Below, in pieces: positions 1 to 5,352 of a DNA stretch of 6,214 nucleotides (positions within the stretch are counted from its first letter, which is position 1; the number at the start of each line of letters is the position of its first letter). A program made the translations under genes and the position numbers. The notes under the pieces were generated by a model, which saw nothing but the letters and a program-made list of their open reading frames with translations, was not told the DNA's origin and did no database searches. The stretch is from the NCBI GenBank assembly GCA_945485625.1, contig CALYSH010000098.1:1-6214 (forward strand), read 5' to 3'. Source of the DNA: an uncultured Lachnospiraceae bacterium (GTDB lineage: Bacteria; Bacillota; Clostridia; Lachnospirales; Lachnospiraceae).

Positions 1-1
1 G

Positions 2-61
2 GCGGAATTGCTTGGAATCGGCAGGAATTCTACCCGAGAGGCAATCAGTATTCTGAGATGA
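2..61 (+). CDS. 3' end of a helix-turn-helix DNA-binding protein (partial)
   Basis: Only the last 19 codons are inside the window; they run from base 2 to a TGA at 59-61. The visible peptide begins AELLGIGRNS and continues TREAISILR before the stop. This fits the second half of a helix-turn-helix: an A-x-x-LGI turn followed by a recognition helix. Several families share this pattern: the C-terminal Fis-type helix-turn-helix of sigma-54 activators, excisionase-like small proteins, and GntR-type winged helices. Ending right after the recognition helix fits the Fis-type C-terminus best, because a GntR or excisionase domain would normally continue into a wing. The other two forward frames give no recognisable peptide. 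The next gene starts 69 bases downstream with no visible terminator, so co-transcription is possible. The family is not settled, and truncation by mutation cannot be excluded from this fragment. Confidence 0.5.
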   Translation, partial: AELLGIGRNSTREAISILR

Positions 62-116
62 ATAGATGAAAGTGGTTCCGGAGAGTGCGTTTGTGGAGAG
101 CAAACTGAAGTAAGAA

Positions 117-124
117 GGGAGAGG
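117..124 (+). promoter_or_regulatory. ribosome binding site of the HPr-like gene
   Basis: GGGAGAGG lies 6 bases before the ATG at 131. It is an imperfect but purine-rich match to the anti-Shine-Dalgarno sequence and supports that start for a protein too short to trust on length alone. Confidence 0.6.
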
Positions 125-130
125 ATTTCC

Positions 131-358
131 ATGCAAAAAATGATACAGTTAAGCAGTATAGACGATGTGAAAGAGTTCGTAAATAATGTGAAGGAATTGG
201 ACCAGCCGGTTTTTGTGTCGAAGGAAGGCTTTGCGTTTCAGCTGGATGGTGCCTCCATTATGGGACTGATGGCACTGATTGGTTCCAGGATTATTGTGAG
301 CTATGAAAAGGCTACAGAGAAATTTCTCCAATTGCTGGATCGTAAGCAGGTTGTTTAG
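131..358 (+). CDS. HPr-like (PTS phosphocarrier fold) small protein lacking the active-site histidine
   Basis: A 75-residue protein, close to the usual 85-90 residues of HPr. The strip DGASIMGLMALI (residues 39-50) matches the HPr segment around Ser46 (KSIMGVMSL in canonical HPr), followed by a beta strand (RIIVSY) and a final helix, as in the HPr fold. The canonical phospho-accepting motif near residue 15 (LHARPA) is replaced by IDDVKEFVNN, and the whole protein contains no histidine. It therefore cannot relay phosphate from Enzyme I to PTS Enzymes II by the standard route. Ser42 sits where the HPr-kinase target serine would be. A regulatory or protein-binding role is an inference. The ATG at 131 is supported by the purine-rich site GGGAGAGG at 117-124. 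A strong terminator follows at 416-444. A gene of this kind near a transcriptional regulator would suit carbon regulation, but no partner is shown here. Confidence 0.72.
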   Translation: MQKMIQLSSIDDVKEFVNNVKELDQPVFVSKEGFAFQLDGASIMGLMALIGSRIIVSYEKATEKFLQLLDRKQVV

Positions 359-415
359 AGGACAACCGCTAATCAGGGGAGATGTATAAAGAAAAAGAAA
401 TCGATGGCTATGCTG

Positions 416-444
416 ATAGGGAGAAGTGAAAAGCTTCTCCCTAT
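416..444 (+). terminator. hairpin terminator after the HPr-like gene
   Basis: ATAGGGAGAAG (416-426) pairs perfectly with CTTCTCCCTAT (434-444): an 11-bp stem with a 7-base loop. The bases after it are only moderately T-rich (CATTTTATGACTTTT, from 448), so the U-tract is offset from the stem. It lies 57 bases after the HPr-like stop codon and before the next promoter, the expected place for the end of that transcription unit. Confidence 0.75.
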
Positions 445-507
445 TCGCATTTTATGACTTTTGTATCCATGAATTTACATTGATGGCTACAAAAAGATGG
501 AGCCTTT

Positions 508-516
508 TGCTATAAT
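508..516 (+). promoter_or_regulatory. extended -10 promoter for the cyclase-family gene
   Basis: TGCTATAAT is a perfect consensus -10 hexamer (TATAAT, 511-516) with the TGn extension just upstream. The -35 position 17 bases upstream (TACAAA, 488-493) matches the consensus poorly, as is common for extended -10 promoters. Transcription would start near 522-524, giving a leader of about 28 bases before the ATG at 552. The site lies between a terminator and a good ribosome binding site, which supports the call. Confidence 0.65.
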
Positions 517-551
517 ATACTTGTTAAGGCCTTTTTGGGGAGGAACATGGG

Positions 552-1172
552 ATGATTTATGACATTTCGCAACCATTATTCGAATGTGAAGTATTTCCGG
601 GAGATCCGAAACCGGAGAAACGTGTACTTCTTCGCATGGAGAAGGGAGACGTCTGTAACCTGACCGGTTTTTCCATGTGTGCCCATAACGGAACCCATGT
701 GGATGCACCCTTTCATTTTTTAAAGGATGGAAAGGGCATTGACCGGGTGGGGCTGGAGAAGTTCATCGGTCCCGCATACGTGGTAGGGCATGAGGGAGAT
801 GTGACCGCGAAGGATGCGGAAAAAATGCTGGAATCCGCGAAGAGAGCGCATGAGGATGCCTGGAAGAAGATCCTGATAAAAGGAAAGGCAGTAGTTACCC
901 TGGAGGCAGCCGGAGTGTTTGCGGCAGCCGGAGTGGATCTGGTGGGAAATGAATCCCAGACGGTTGGACCGGAGGACGGTCCTATGGCGGTTCATCTGGT
1001 TTTGCTTGGTGCAGAGGTGGTGCTGCTGGAAGGAATTCGCCTGGCTGAAGTGCCGGAGGGAGCATACCTGTTGCACTGTGCTCCCCTGAATCTGACCGAT
1101 ACGGACGGGGCACCCTGTCGGGCTACTTTGATGGCATTGGCGGATGCGGAAGCTCATTTTGGCCGGAAATGA
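552..1172 (+). CDS. cyclase family protein (kynurenine-formamidase-like metal-dependent hydrolase)
   Basis: A 206-residue protein of the cyclase / arylformamidase-like family (Pfam PF04199), whose members are metal-dependent hydrolases acting on amide, ester or lactone bonds. The diagnostic HxGTHxDxPxH signature is complete: H45, G47-T48-H49, D51, P53 and H55. The distal metal/catalytic pair is also seen: H148 (in GPMAVHLVLLG) and E160 (in VVLLEGI), matching the His/Glu pair known from KynB. Length is normal for the family and there is no signal peptide, so the enzyme should be cytoplasmic. The ATG at 552 is chosen because GGGGAGGAA (537-545) lies at good spacing; the ATG at 547 is closed by a stop after two codons. 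No tryptophan-degradation genes are nearby, so kynurenine formamidase activity should not be assumed. The substrate is unknown. The gene has its own promoter and looks monocistronic. Confidence 0.9.
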   Translation: MIYDISQPLFECEVFPGDPKPEKRVLLRMEKGDVCNLTGFSMCAHNGTHVDAPFHFLKDGKGIDRVGLEKFIGPAYVVGHEGDVTAKDAEKMLESAKRAHEDAWKKILIKGKAVVTLEAAGVFAAAGVDLVGNESQTVGPEDGPMAVHLVLLGAEVVLLEGIRLAEVPEGAYLLHCAPLNLTDTDGAPCRATLMALADAEAHFGRK

Positions 1173-1180
1173 CTTGAGAT

Positions 1181-1206
1181 TGCACATTAGATTTTTGTAA
1201 CGTGCA
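1181..1206 (+). other. imperfect hairpin in the cyclase-DUF975 intergenic region
   Basis: TGCACATTA (1181-1189) pairs with TAACGTGCA (1198-1206) with one mismatch; the 8-base loop (GATTTTTG) carries the T-run. No U-tract follows the stem, so it is not a standard intrinsic terminator. A competing outer pair, ATTGCA (1179-1184) with TGCAAT (1212-1217), shares the left arm. It may be a weak transcript end or have no function. Confidence 0.3.
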
Positions 1207-1265
1207 TATCTTGCAATAGACAGAATGCGGATAATCGTGTAAAGTGGTTTTCAGAAACACACGAA

Positions 1266-1270
1266 GGAGG
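1266..1270 (+). promoter_or_regulatory. strong ribosome binding site of the DUF975 gene
   Basis: AAGGAGG (1264-1270) ends 8 bases before the ATG at 1279. It is a near-perfect Shine-Dalgarno sequence and fixes that start codon. Confidence 0.8.
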
Positions 1271-1278
1271 TTTGTGTT

Positions 1279-2100
1279 ATGGGTTGGACAAGAGCGGAAT
1301 TAAAGGAGAAGGCCAAAGGAGCCTTAAAAGCGAATTATTGGTGGTGTGTATTGACTGCCTTTATTTTGTCACTATTATCCGGAGGAAACAGCCGCAGTAA
1401 TGTCAGTTCAGAAGATATTAACGCACTGAAGGACATGGACTTCAATGCGCTGGCTTCGTCCGGAGCCGCCGGATTGTCGGGCGATATAAATAGTTTGAGC
1501 GAATTAATCCAGGCAAATTCCAAGTTTTTGGGAACCATGTTAATTTTTGGCGGGTTTATTGTATTATTTGCCATGATAATCGGTATCGCCGTTACCGTTT
1601 TCCTGGTTTACCCCTTGCAGGTTGGAGGAAGTAATTTTTTCCTTATTAATCGAGAGGGAACAAAGCCTACAGCCGGTGAACTGTTGAGCTGCTTCCGCAG
1701 AGAGGGATACCTGAACTGCTGTTGGACCATGTTTAAGAAGGATGCGTTTATTTTCCTGTGGTCCCTGCTGTTTGTTATTCCGGGTATCATTAAGGCGTAT
1801 GAATATCGCATGGTTTCTTATCTTCTTGCGGAAGATCCTACCATGGACAGCAGAGAAGCGTTAACCAGAAGCCGCGAAATGATGTACGGTCACAAGTGGG
1901 ATGCCTTTGTTCTGGATTTATCCTTTATCGGATGGAATTTCCTGTCCGCCCTGACATTTGGTATTCTGGGAATCTTCTACGTAGCGCCTTATCAGTATGC
2001 AACCAATGCAGAGCTGTATGCAGTGCTTTGCGGCCGTGGAAAGACTTCTTCCTACTATGGGGACAATGACGGTTATACCAGTACCTATTCCGAGATATAA
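1279..2100 (+). CDS. DUF975 family multi-pass membrane protein
   Basis: A 273-residue integral membrane protein of unknown function in the DUF975 family (Pfam PF06161), common in Clostridia and other Firmicutes. The N-terminus (WTRAELKEKAKGALKANYW) is the amphipathic start typical of the family. Hydrophobic segments are visible at about residues 20-35, 84-111, 156-172 and 209-237. A polar loop of about 48 residues (37-83), rich in Ser, Asn, Ala and Gly, separates the first two. The conserved family core is clear: IPGIIKAYEY (167-176), then SREALTRSREMMYGHKW (191-207), then LSFIGW (214-219) and a VAPYQYATNAELY stretch (235-247). The gene is flanked by a 106-base gap upstream and a strong terminator downstream, so it is probably transcribed alone or with weak readthrough from the cyclase gene. 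No biochemical role is established for the family, and none is inferred here. Confidence 0.92.
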   Translation: MGWTRAELKEKAKGALKANYWWCVLTAFILSLLSGGNSRSNVSSEDINALKDMDFNALASSGAAGLSGDINSLSELIQANSKFLGTMLIFGGFIVLFAMIIGIAVTVFLVYPLQVGGSNFFLINREGTKPTAGELLSCFRREGYLNCCWTMFKKDAFIFLWSLLFVIPGIIKAYEYRMVSYLLAEDPTMDSREALTRSREMMYGHKWDAFVLDLSFIGWNFLSALTFGILGIFYVAPYQYATNAELYAVLCGRGKTSSYYGDNDGYTSTYSEI

Positions 2101-2122
2101 GTGGACAGAAAGAGAAAAAAAG

Positions 2123-2136
2123 CTGTTGAAAAACAG
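2123..2136 (+). other. small GAAA-tetraloop hairpin just before the terminator
   Basis: CTGTT (2123-2127) and AACAG (2132-2136) form a 5-bp stem closed by GAAA, a stable GNRA-type loop. It sits 2 bases upstream of the long terminator stem, in the 3' untranslated region of the DUF975 mRNA. The arms are short, so it could be coincidental. Confidence 0.35.
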
Positions 2137-2138
2137 GG

Positions 2139-2178
2139 AGAGATGTCTGAAGAAGGAATTGCTTCAGACATCTCTTTT
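2139..2178 (+). terminator. strong intrinsic terminator after the DUF975 gene
   Basis: AGAGATGTCTGAAG (2139-2152) pairs perfectly with CTTCAGACATCTCT (2162-2175): a 14-bp stem with a 9-base loop, running into TTTT (2175-2178). An A-rich stretch (2115-2121) lies upstream. It ends the DUF975 transcript 39 bases after the stop codon. The -35 box of the next promoter begins only 4 bases after the T-run. Confidence 0.9.
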
Positions 2179-2181
2179 GTA

Positions 2182-2210
2182 TTGTGTGAAAATATATTTT
2201 GGGGTATAAT
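2182..2210 (+). promoter_or_regulatory. vegetative (sigma-A type) promoter for phosphofructokinase and probably the downstream genes
   Basis: TTGTGT (2182-2187) and a perfect TATAAT (2205-2210) are separated by 17 bases, the ideal spacing. The spacer is AT-rich. Predicted start is near 2217, giving a leader of about 74 bases before the ATG at 2291. The leader contains a weak CCCAC/GTGGG hairpin (2235-2239 with 2251-2255, 11-base loop) but no riboswitch I recognise. Confidence 0.75.
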
Positions 2211-2290
2211 ATAGGACAAGGTGATTGATTCGACCCCACATCAAATGTTGGTGGGAGTGGAGTGCACGGAAAGTGAGAATGGAGGTACGC

Positions 2291-3364
2291 ATGAAAAGAA
2301 TCGGAATGTTGACCAGCGGCGGTGACTGTCAGGCTTTGAATGCAGCCATGCGAGGTGTGGTTAAGACGCTTTTGAATAATAAGGAGAAGGCGGAGATTTA
2401 CGGATTTCTGGATGGTTACAAGGGCTTGATTTATGGGAAGTATCGTACACTGGGGGGAGATGATTTCTCCGGTATTCTCACCAAGGGTGGTACGATTCTC
2501 GGAAGTTCCAGAACTCCCTTCAAAACCATTCAGGACCCGGATGAGAACGGCCTGAACAAGGTGGAGGCCATGAAGCAGAATTATAAAAAGCTGAAGCTGG
2601 ACTGTCTGGTGATCCTTGGCGGCAACGGCACTCATAAGACTGCGAATCTGCTGCGCCAGGAGGGCTTGAATGTTGTTACTCTTCCCAAGACCATTGATAA
2701 CGACCTGTGGGGAACCGATATGACCTTCGGCTTCCAGAGTGCGGTGGATGTAGCTACCGCGGCAATCGATTGTATTCACACCACTGCTGCTTCCCACGGC
2801 AGAGTGTTTATTGTGGAAGTAATGGGGCATAAGGTTGGCTGGCTTACCCTTCATGCAGGTATGGCCAGCGGCGCAGATATTATTCTGCTTCCCGAGATTC
2901 CCTATGATATCAACAAGGTTATCGCAAAAATTGAAGAAAGGGAGAAGAAGGGAAGCCGCTTTACCATCATTGCGGTAGCAGAGGGTGCTATCTCCAAACA
3001 GGATGCTTCGCTTTCCAAGAAGGAGTATAAGAAAAAGCTGGCTGAGAAGATTTATCCCTCCGTATCCTATGAGGTGGCAGCAGCCATTCAGGAGAAGACC
3101 GGCAGAGAGGTTCGTGTGACCGTTCCCGGACATACACAGCGTGGCGGAAGCCCCTGCCCCTATGACAGAGTATTTGCCAGCCGTCTGGGTGCGGAAGCAG
3201 GAAAGCTGATTATGAACGGTGAGTATGGTTTCATGGTTGGCATAAAGGATCAGGAAATCGTAAAGGTTCCTTTGGAGGAGGTTGCAGGGAAGCTGAAAAT
3301 GGTTTCTCCGGATGCTTCTATTGTAAAGGAAGCAAAGCTTCTGGGCATCTGCTTCGGAGATTAA
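2291..3364 (+). CDS. pfkA: 6-phosphofructokinase, PKTIDND-type
   Basis: A 357-residue phosphofructokinase, phosphorylating fructose 6-phosphate to the 1,6-bisphosphate in glycolysis, in the cytoplasm. Family motifs in order: TSGGDCQALNAAMRG (8-22), LGGNGTHKTA (109-118), LPKTIDND (131-138, with catalytic D136), MGHKVGW (near 183) and the sugar-phosphate motif PGHTQRGGSP. The fourth residue of GGNG is glycine (G113), the marker of ATP use, where PPi-dependent enzymes carry Asp. Lys in PKTIDND (K133) replaces the Gly of PfkA and is shared by PPi-dependent and mixed-group enzymes. The Mg-ATP-contacting Asp of E. coli PfkA (D103) is Asn here (N112). ATP use is likely but phosphoryl-donor choice is uncertain. 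The ATG at 2291 is chosen for its GGAGG (2281-2285) and because the protein then begins MKRIGMLTSGGD, as in the family; an in-frame TTG at 2225 would only add unrelated residues. It is the first gene after the 2182-2210 promoter. Confidence 0.93.
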   Translation: MKRIGMLTSGGDCQALNAAMRGVVKTLLNNKEKAEIYGFLDGYKGLIYGKYRTLGGDDFSGILTKGGTILGSSRTPFKTIQDPDENGLNKVEAMKQNYKKLKLDCLVILGGNGTHKTANLLRQEGLNVVTLPKTIDNDLWGTDMTFGFQSAVDVATAAIDCIHTTAASHGRVFIVEVMGHKVGWLTLHAGMASGADIILLPEIPYDINKVIAKIEEREKKGSRFTIIAVAEGAISKQDASLSKKEYKKKLAEKIYPSVSYEVAAAIQEKTGREVRVTVPGHTQRGGSPCPYDRVFASRLGAEAGKLIMNGEYGFMVGIKDQEIVKVPLEEVAGKLKMVSPDASIVKEAKLLGICFGD

Positions 3365-3438
3365 TTTTGTTATCCATAGCATGACGCTCATGAGAGCAAA
3401 AGGGAAAGATAAATTGATTGGAAGATGCGGGGATTGTT

Positions 3439-5004
3439 ATGTCATACACGGCACTTTACCGAAAGTTTCGCCCGGCAAGGTTTGCTGATGTAAAGGGGCA
3501 GGATCATATTGTGACCACCCTGAAGAATCAGCTTAGGGCGAATCGTATCGGCCATGCATATTTGTTTACAGGCACCAGAGGGACCGGAAAGACTACTATC
3601 GCAAAGATATTTGCAAAGATGGTAAACTGTGAAAACCCCACGGAGGACGGCCCCTGCGGAGAATGCCGGATTTGTAAGGCGATTGCAGCAGGAGCCAGCA
3701 TGAATGTGATTGAGATTGATGCTGCGTCCAACAATGGTGTAGATAATATCAGGGAGATTGTGGAGGAGGTATCCTATTCTCCTGCGGAAGGGAAATACAA
3801 GGTTTATATTATTGATGAGGTTCATATGCTTTCCATAGGAGCCTTTAATGCTCTGTTGAAAACCTTGGAGGAGCCGCCTTCCTATGTTATATTTATTCTG
3901 GCCACAACGGAGGTACATAAGCTTCCGATTACCATTTTGTCCAGATGCCAGAGATATGATTTTAAGAGAATTTCCATTGATACCATAACGGAGCGCTTGA
4001 AGGAACTGACACAGGCGGAGCAGGTGCAGGTGGAGGAAAAGGCACTGCGGTATATTGCGAAGACTGCGGACGGATCCATGCGGGATGCCCTGAGCTTATT
4101 GGACCAGTGCATTGCGTTCCATTTGGGAAAAGAGCTGACCTATGATATGGTGCTGGATGTGCTTGGCGCGGTGGACACGGAGGTGTTCAGCCGCCTGCTT
4201 CGCAATGTCCTGGCCACAGATGTGACAGGCTGTATCAACCTGCTGGAAGAGATCGTTATGCAGGGACGTGAATTAACCCAATTTGTCACAGATTTCACAT
4301 GGTATTTACGTAATCTTTTGCTGGTTCAATCTTCCGATAACCTGGAGGATGTCATCGATATGTCCTCGGATAATCTGGCCAGACTGAAGGAAGAGGCAGG
4401 GATGGCGGATACTGCCGGTATCATCCGATACATTCATGTATTTTCTGAACTGGCCGGACAGATTCGGTATGCGTCCCAGAAAAGAATCCTGGTGGAGATC
4501 GCACTGATTAAGCTTTGCAAGCCACAGATGGAGGAAAGCAATGAAGCAGTGCTTGAGCGCCTGCGGCAGGTGGAGGATAAAGTCGAGAACGGTGTGGTAG
4601 TTGCCGCAGATATCTATGGCGGAATACCCGCCGGCAGTGCACCGGTTCAAAAGGAGTCGCCAAAGCTGCCCAAGGCAGTGCCGGAGGACATCAGGGAGAT
4701 TGTGAACAAGTGGCCGGGGATTGTGGGAAGCGCGGAGAATCCCTTGAAGCAGTACCTGAAGCATGTAAGCTTAAGTCTGGGAAGTGATGATTCTCTGCTG
4801 CTTGTGATTAGTGACCCGCAGACCGAGGATTATTTTATGCAGTATCCGGAGAACAGAAAGCAGCTGGAGGAGCTTTTGGCGGAGTATTCCGGAAAGGAAG
4901 TCAAAGTTGATTTGAAAACGGTGGAGAACAAACAGGAATTTGAGCAAAATTATGTGGATTTATCAAAGGTAATTCACATGGAGATAGAAGAGGAGGAAGA
5001 ATAA
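3439..5004 (+). CDS. dnaX: DNA polymerase III subunit gamma/tau
   Basis: A 521-residue clamp-loader ATPase subunit that loads the sliding clamp and ties polymerase to the replisome. The N-terminus MSYTALYRKFRP is the family hallmark. The AAA+ module shows Walker A GTRGTGKT (45-52), four zinc-binding cysteines (C64, C73, C76, C79), Walker B IIDEVHML (124-131), sensor 1 ATT (155-157) and the SRC motif (168-170). The helical lid and collar domain follow to about residue 370. A variable linker and a C-terminal region end in five glutamates. I saw no A-rich slippery heptamer like that of E. coli dnaX, so one product is the simpler expectation. The ATG at 3439 is preferred for the conserved N-terminus although its ribosome binding site (GCGGGGA, near 3428-3433) is weak; an in-frame TTG at 3418 is the alternative. 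ybaB follows after 3 bases. Confidence 0.96.
   Translation: MSYTALYRKFRPARFADVKGQDHIVTTLKNQLRANRIGHAYLFTGTRGTGKTTIAKIFAKMVNCENPTEDGPCGECRICKAIAAGASMNVIEIDAASNNGVDNIREIVEEVSYSPAEGKYKVYIIDEVHMLSIGAFNALLKTLEEPPSYVIFILATTEVHKLPITILSRCQRYDFKRISIDTITERLKELTQAEQVQVEEKALRYIAKTADGSMRDALSLLDQCIAFHLGKELTYDMVLDVLGAVDTEVFSRLLRNVLATDVTGCINLLEEIVMQGRELTQFVTDFTWYLRNLLLVQSSDNLEDVIDMSSDNLARLKEEAGMADTAGIIRYIHVFSELAGQIRYASQKRILVEIALIKLCKPQMEESNEAVLERLRQVEDKVENGVVVAADIYGGIPAGSAPVQKESPKLPKAVPEDIREIVNKWPGIVGSAENPLKQYLKHVSLSLGSDDSLLLVISDPQTEDYFMQYPENRKQLEELLAEYSGKEVKVDLKTVENKQEFEQNYVDLSKVIHMEIEEEEE
4991..4996 (+). promoter_or_regulatory. ybaB ribosome binding site embedded in the dnaX coding end
   Basis: AGGAGG lies within the GAA/GAG codons for the final glutamates of DnaX, 11 bases before the ybaB ATG at 5008. 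Ribosomes finishing dnaX would pass over or reveal this site, which suggests translational coupling. Confidence 0.75.
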
Positions 5005-5007
5005 GAA

Positions 5008-5352
5008 ATGGCTAAAAGAGGTGGATTTCCCGGAGGAGCAATGCCGGGTAACATGAATAATCTGATGAAGCAGGCCCAGAGAATGCAGCGTCAGATGGAG
5101 GAGGGCCAGAAGGAGCTGGAAACGAAGGAATTTACCAGTACTGCAGGCGGCGGTGCGGTAGAAGTAACCGTAAGCGGCAAGAAGGAGATTGTTTCGGTTA
5201 AGCTGAAGGAGGAAGTGGTTGATCCGGAGGATATCGAAATGCTTCAGGATTTAATTGTTGCTGCAGCCAATGAGGCACTTCGTCAGGCAGAAGAAGCAAG
5301 CTCCCAGCTGATGGGCAGCCTGACCGGAGGATTGGGAGGCTTTCCCTTCTAA
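5008..5352 (+). CDS. ybaB: YbaB/EbfC family nucleoid-associated protein
   Basis: A 114-residue DNA-binding protein of the YbaB/EbfC family, which forms dimers that bind DNA without strong sequence preference and associate with the nucleoid. Visible: a Gly/Pro-rich N-terminus (GGFPGGAMPG), a Met/Gln-rich helix (MNNLMKQAQRMQRQMEE, about 16-32), a beta-hairpin core with GGGAVEVTVSGKKEIVSVKL, the VDPEDIEMLQDLIVAAANEA helix region and a Gly-rich tail ending GGFPF. Order and length are those expected for the family. The gene lies between dnaX and recR, its standard position across many bacteria, and this context is why a link to replication or recombination is often proposed. The start is fixed by the AGGAGG at 4991-4996. 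The stop overlaps the recR start. Confidence 0.95.
   Translation: MAKRGGFPGGAMPGNMNNLMKQAQRMQRQMEEGQKELETKEFTSTAGGGAVEVTVSGKKEIVSVKLKEEVVDPEDIEMLQDLIVAAANEALRQAEEASSQLMGSLTGGLGGFPF
5334..5339 (+). promoter_or_regulatory. recR ribosome binding site inside the ybaB end
   Basis: GGGAGG sits in the codons for the glycine-rich YbaB tail, 12 bases before the recR ATG at 5352. The spacing is a little long, so reinitiation after the overlapping ybaB stop probably contributes. Confidence 0.6.

Noticed and set aside
382..429. 15-codon frame (MYKEKEIDGYADREK) after the HPr-like gene
   Set aside because: The purine run GGGGAG abuts the ATG with no spacing, and the frame runs into the terminator stem. 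Too short and unsupported to call.
1211..1235. Possible promoter TTGCAA / GATAAT before the DUF975 gene
   Set aside because: The spacer is only 13 bases and no better -35/-10 pair was found. A promoter for this gene probably exists but could not be placed.
2211..2290. Phosphofructokinase leader considered as a riboswitch
   Set aside because: About 74 bases with one 5-bp hairpin; no known riboswitch core and no terminator or sequestering stem over the ribosome binding site.
1925..3391. 488-codon open frame on the minus strand opposite the DUF975 end and phosphofructokinase
   Set aside because: It lies antisense to a clear phosphofructokinase, crosses a strong terminator and a promoter, and its peptide (rich in Leu, His, Ser, Cys) resembles no family. 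It is a shadow of codon bias on the real strand.
3380..3397. Short palindromes CATGA-CGC-TCATG and GCTC-ATGA-GAGC between phosphofructokinase and dnaX, considered as a terminator
   Set aside because: Stems of only 4-5 bp that compete with each other and are followed by A/G-rich sequence with no T-run.
3365..3438. Possible small SRP RNA or tRNA upstream of dnaX, as in some Firmicutes
   Set aside because: The gap is only 74 bases; no SRP hairpin with a GNRA tip, tRNA cloverleaf or T-loop sequence was found.
4480..4660. Search for a dnaX programmed frameshift site producing a short gamma form
   Set aside because: Only short A runs (AAAAG, CAAAAGG) are present, with no A-AAA-AAG type heptamer and no following stable stem recognised.
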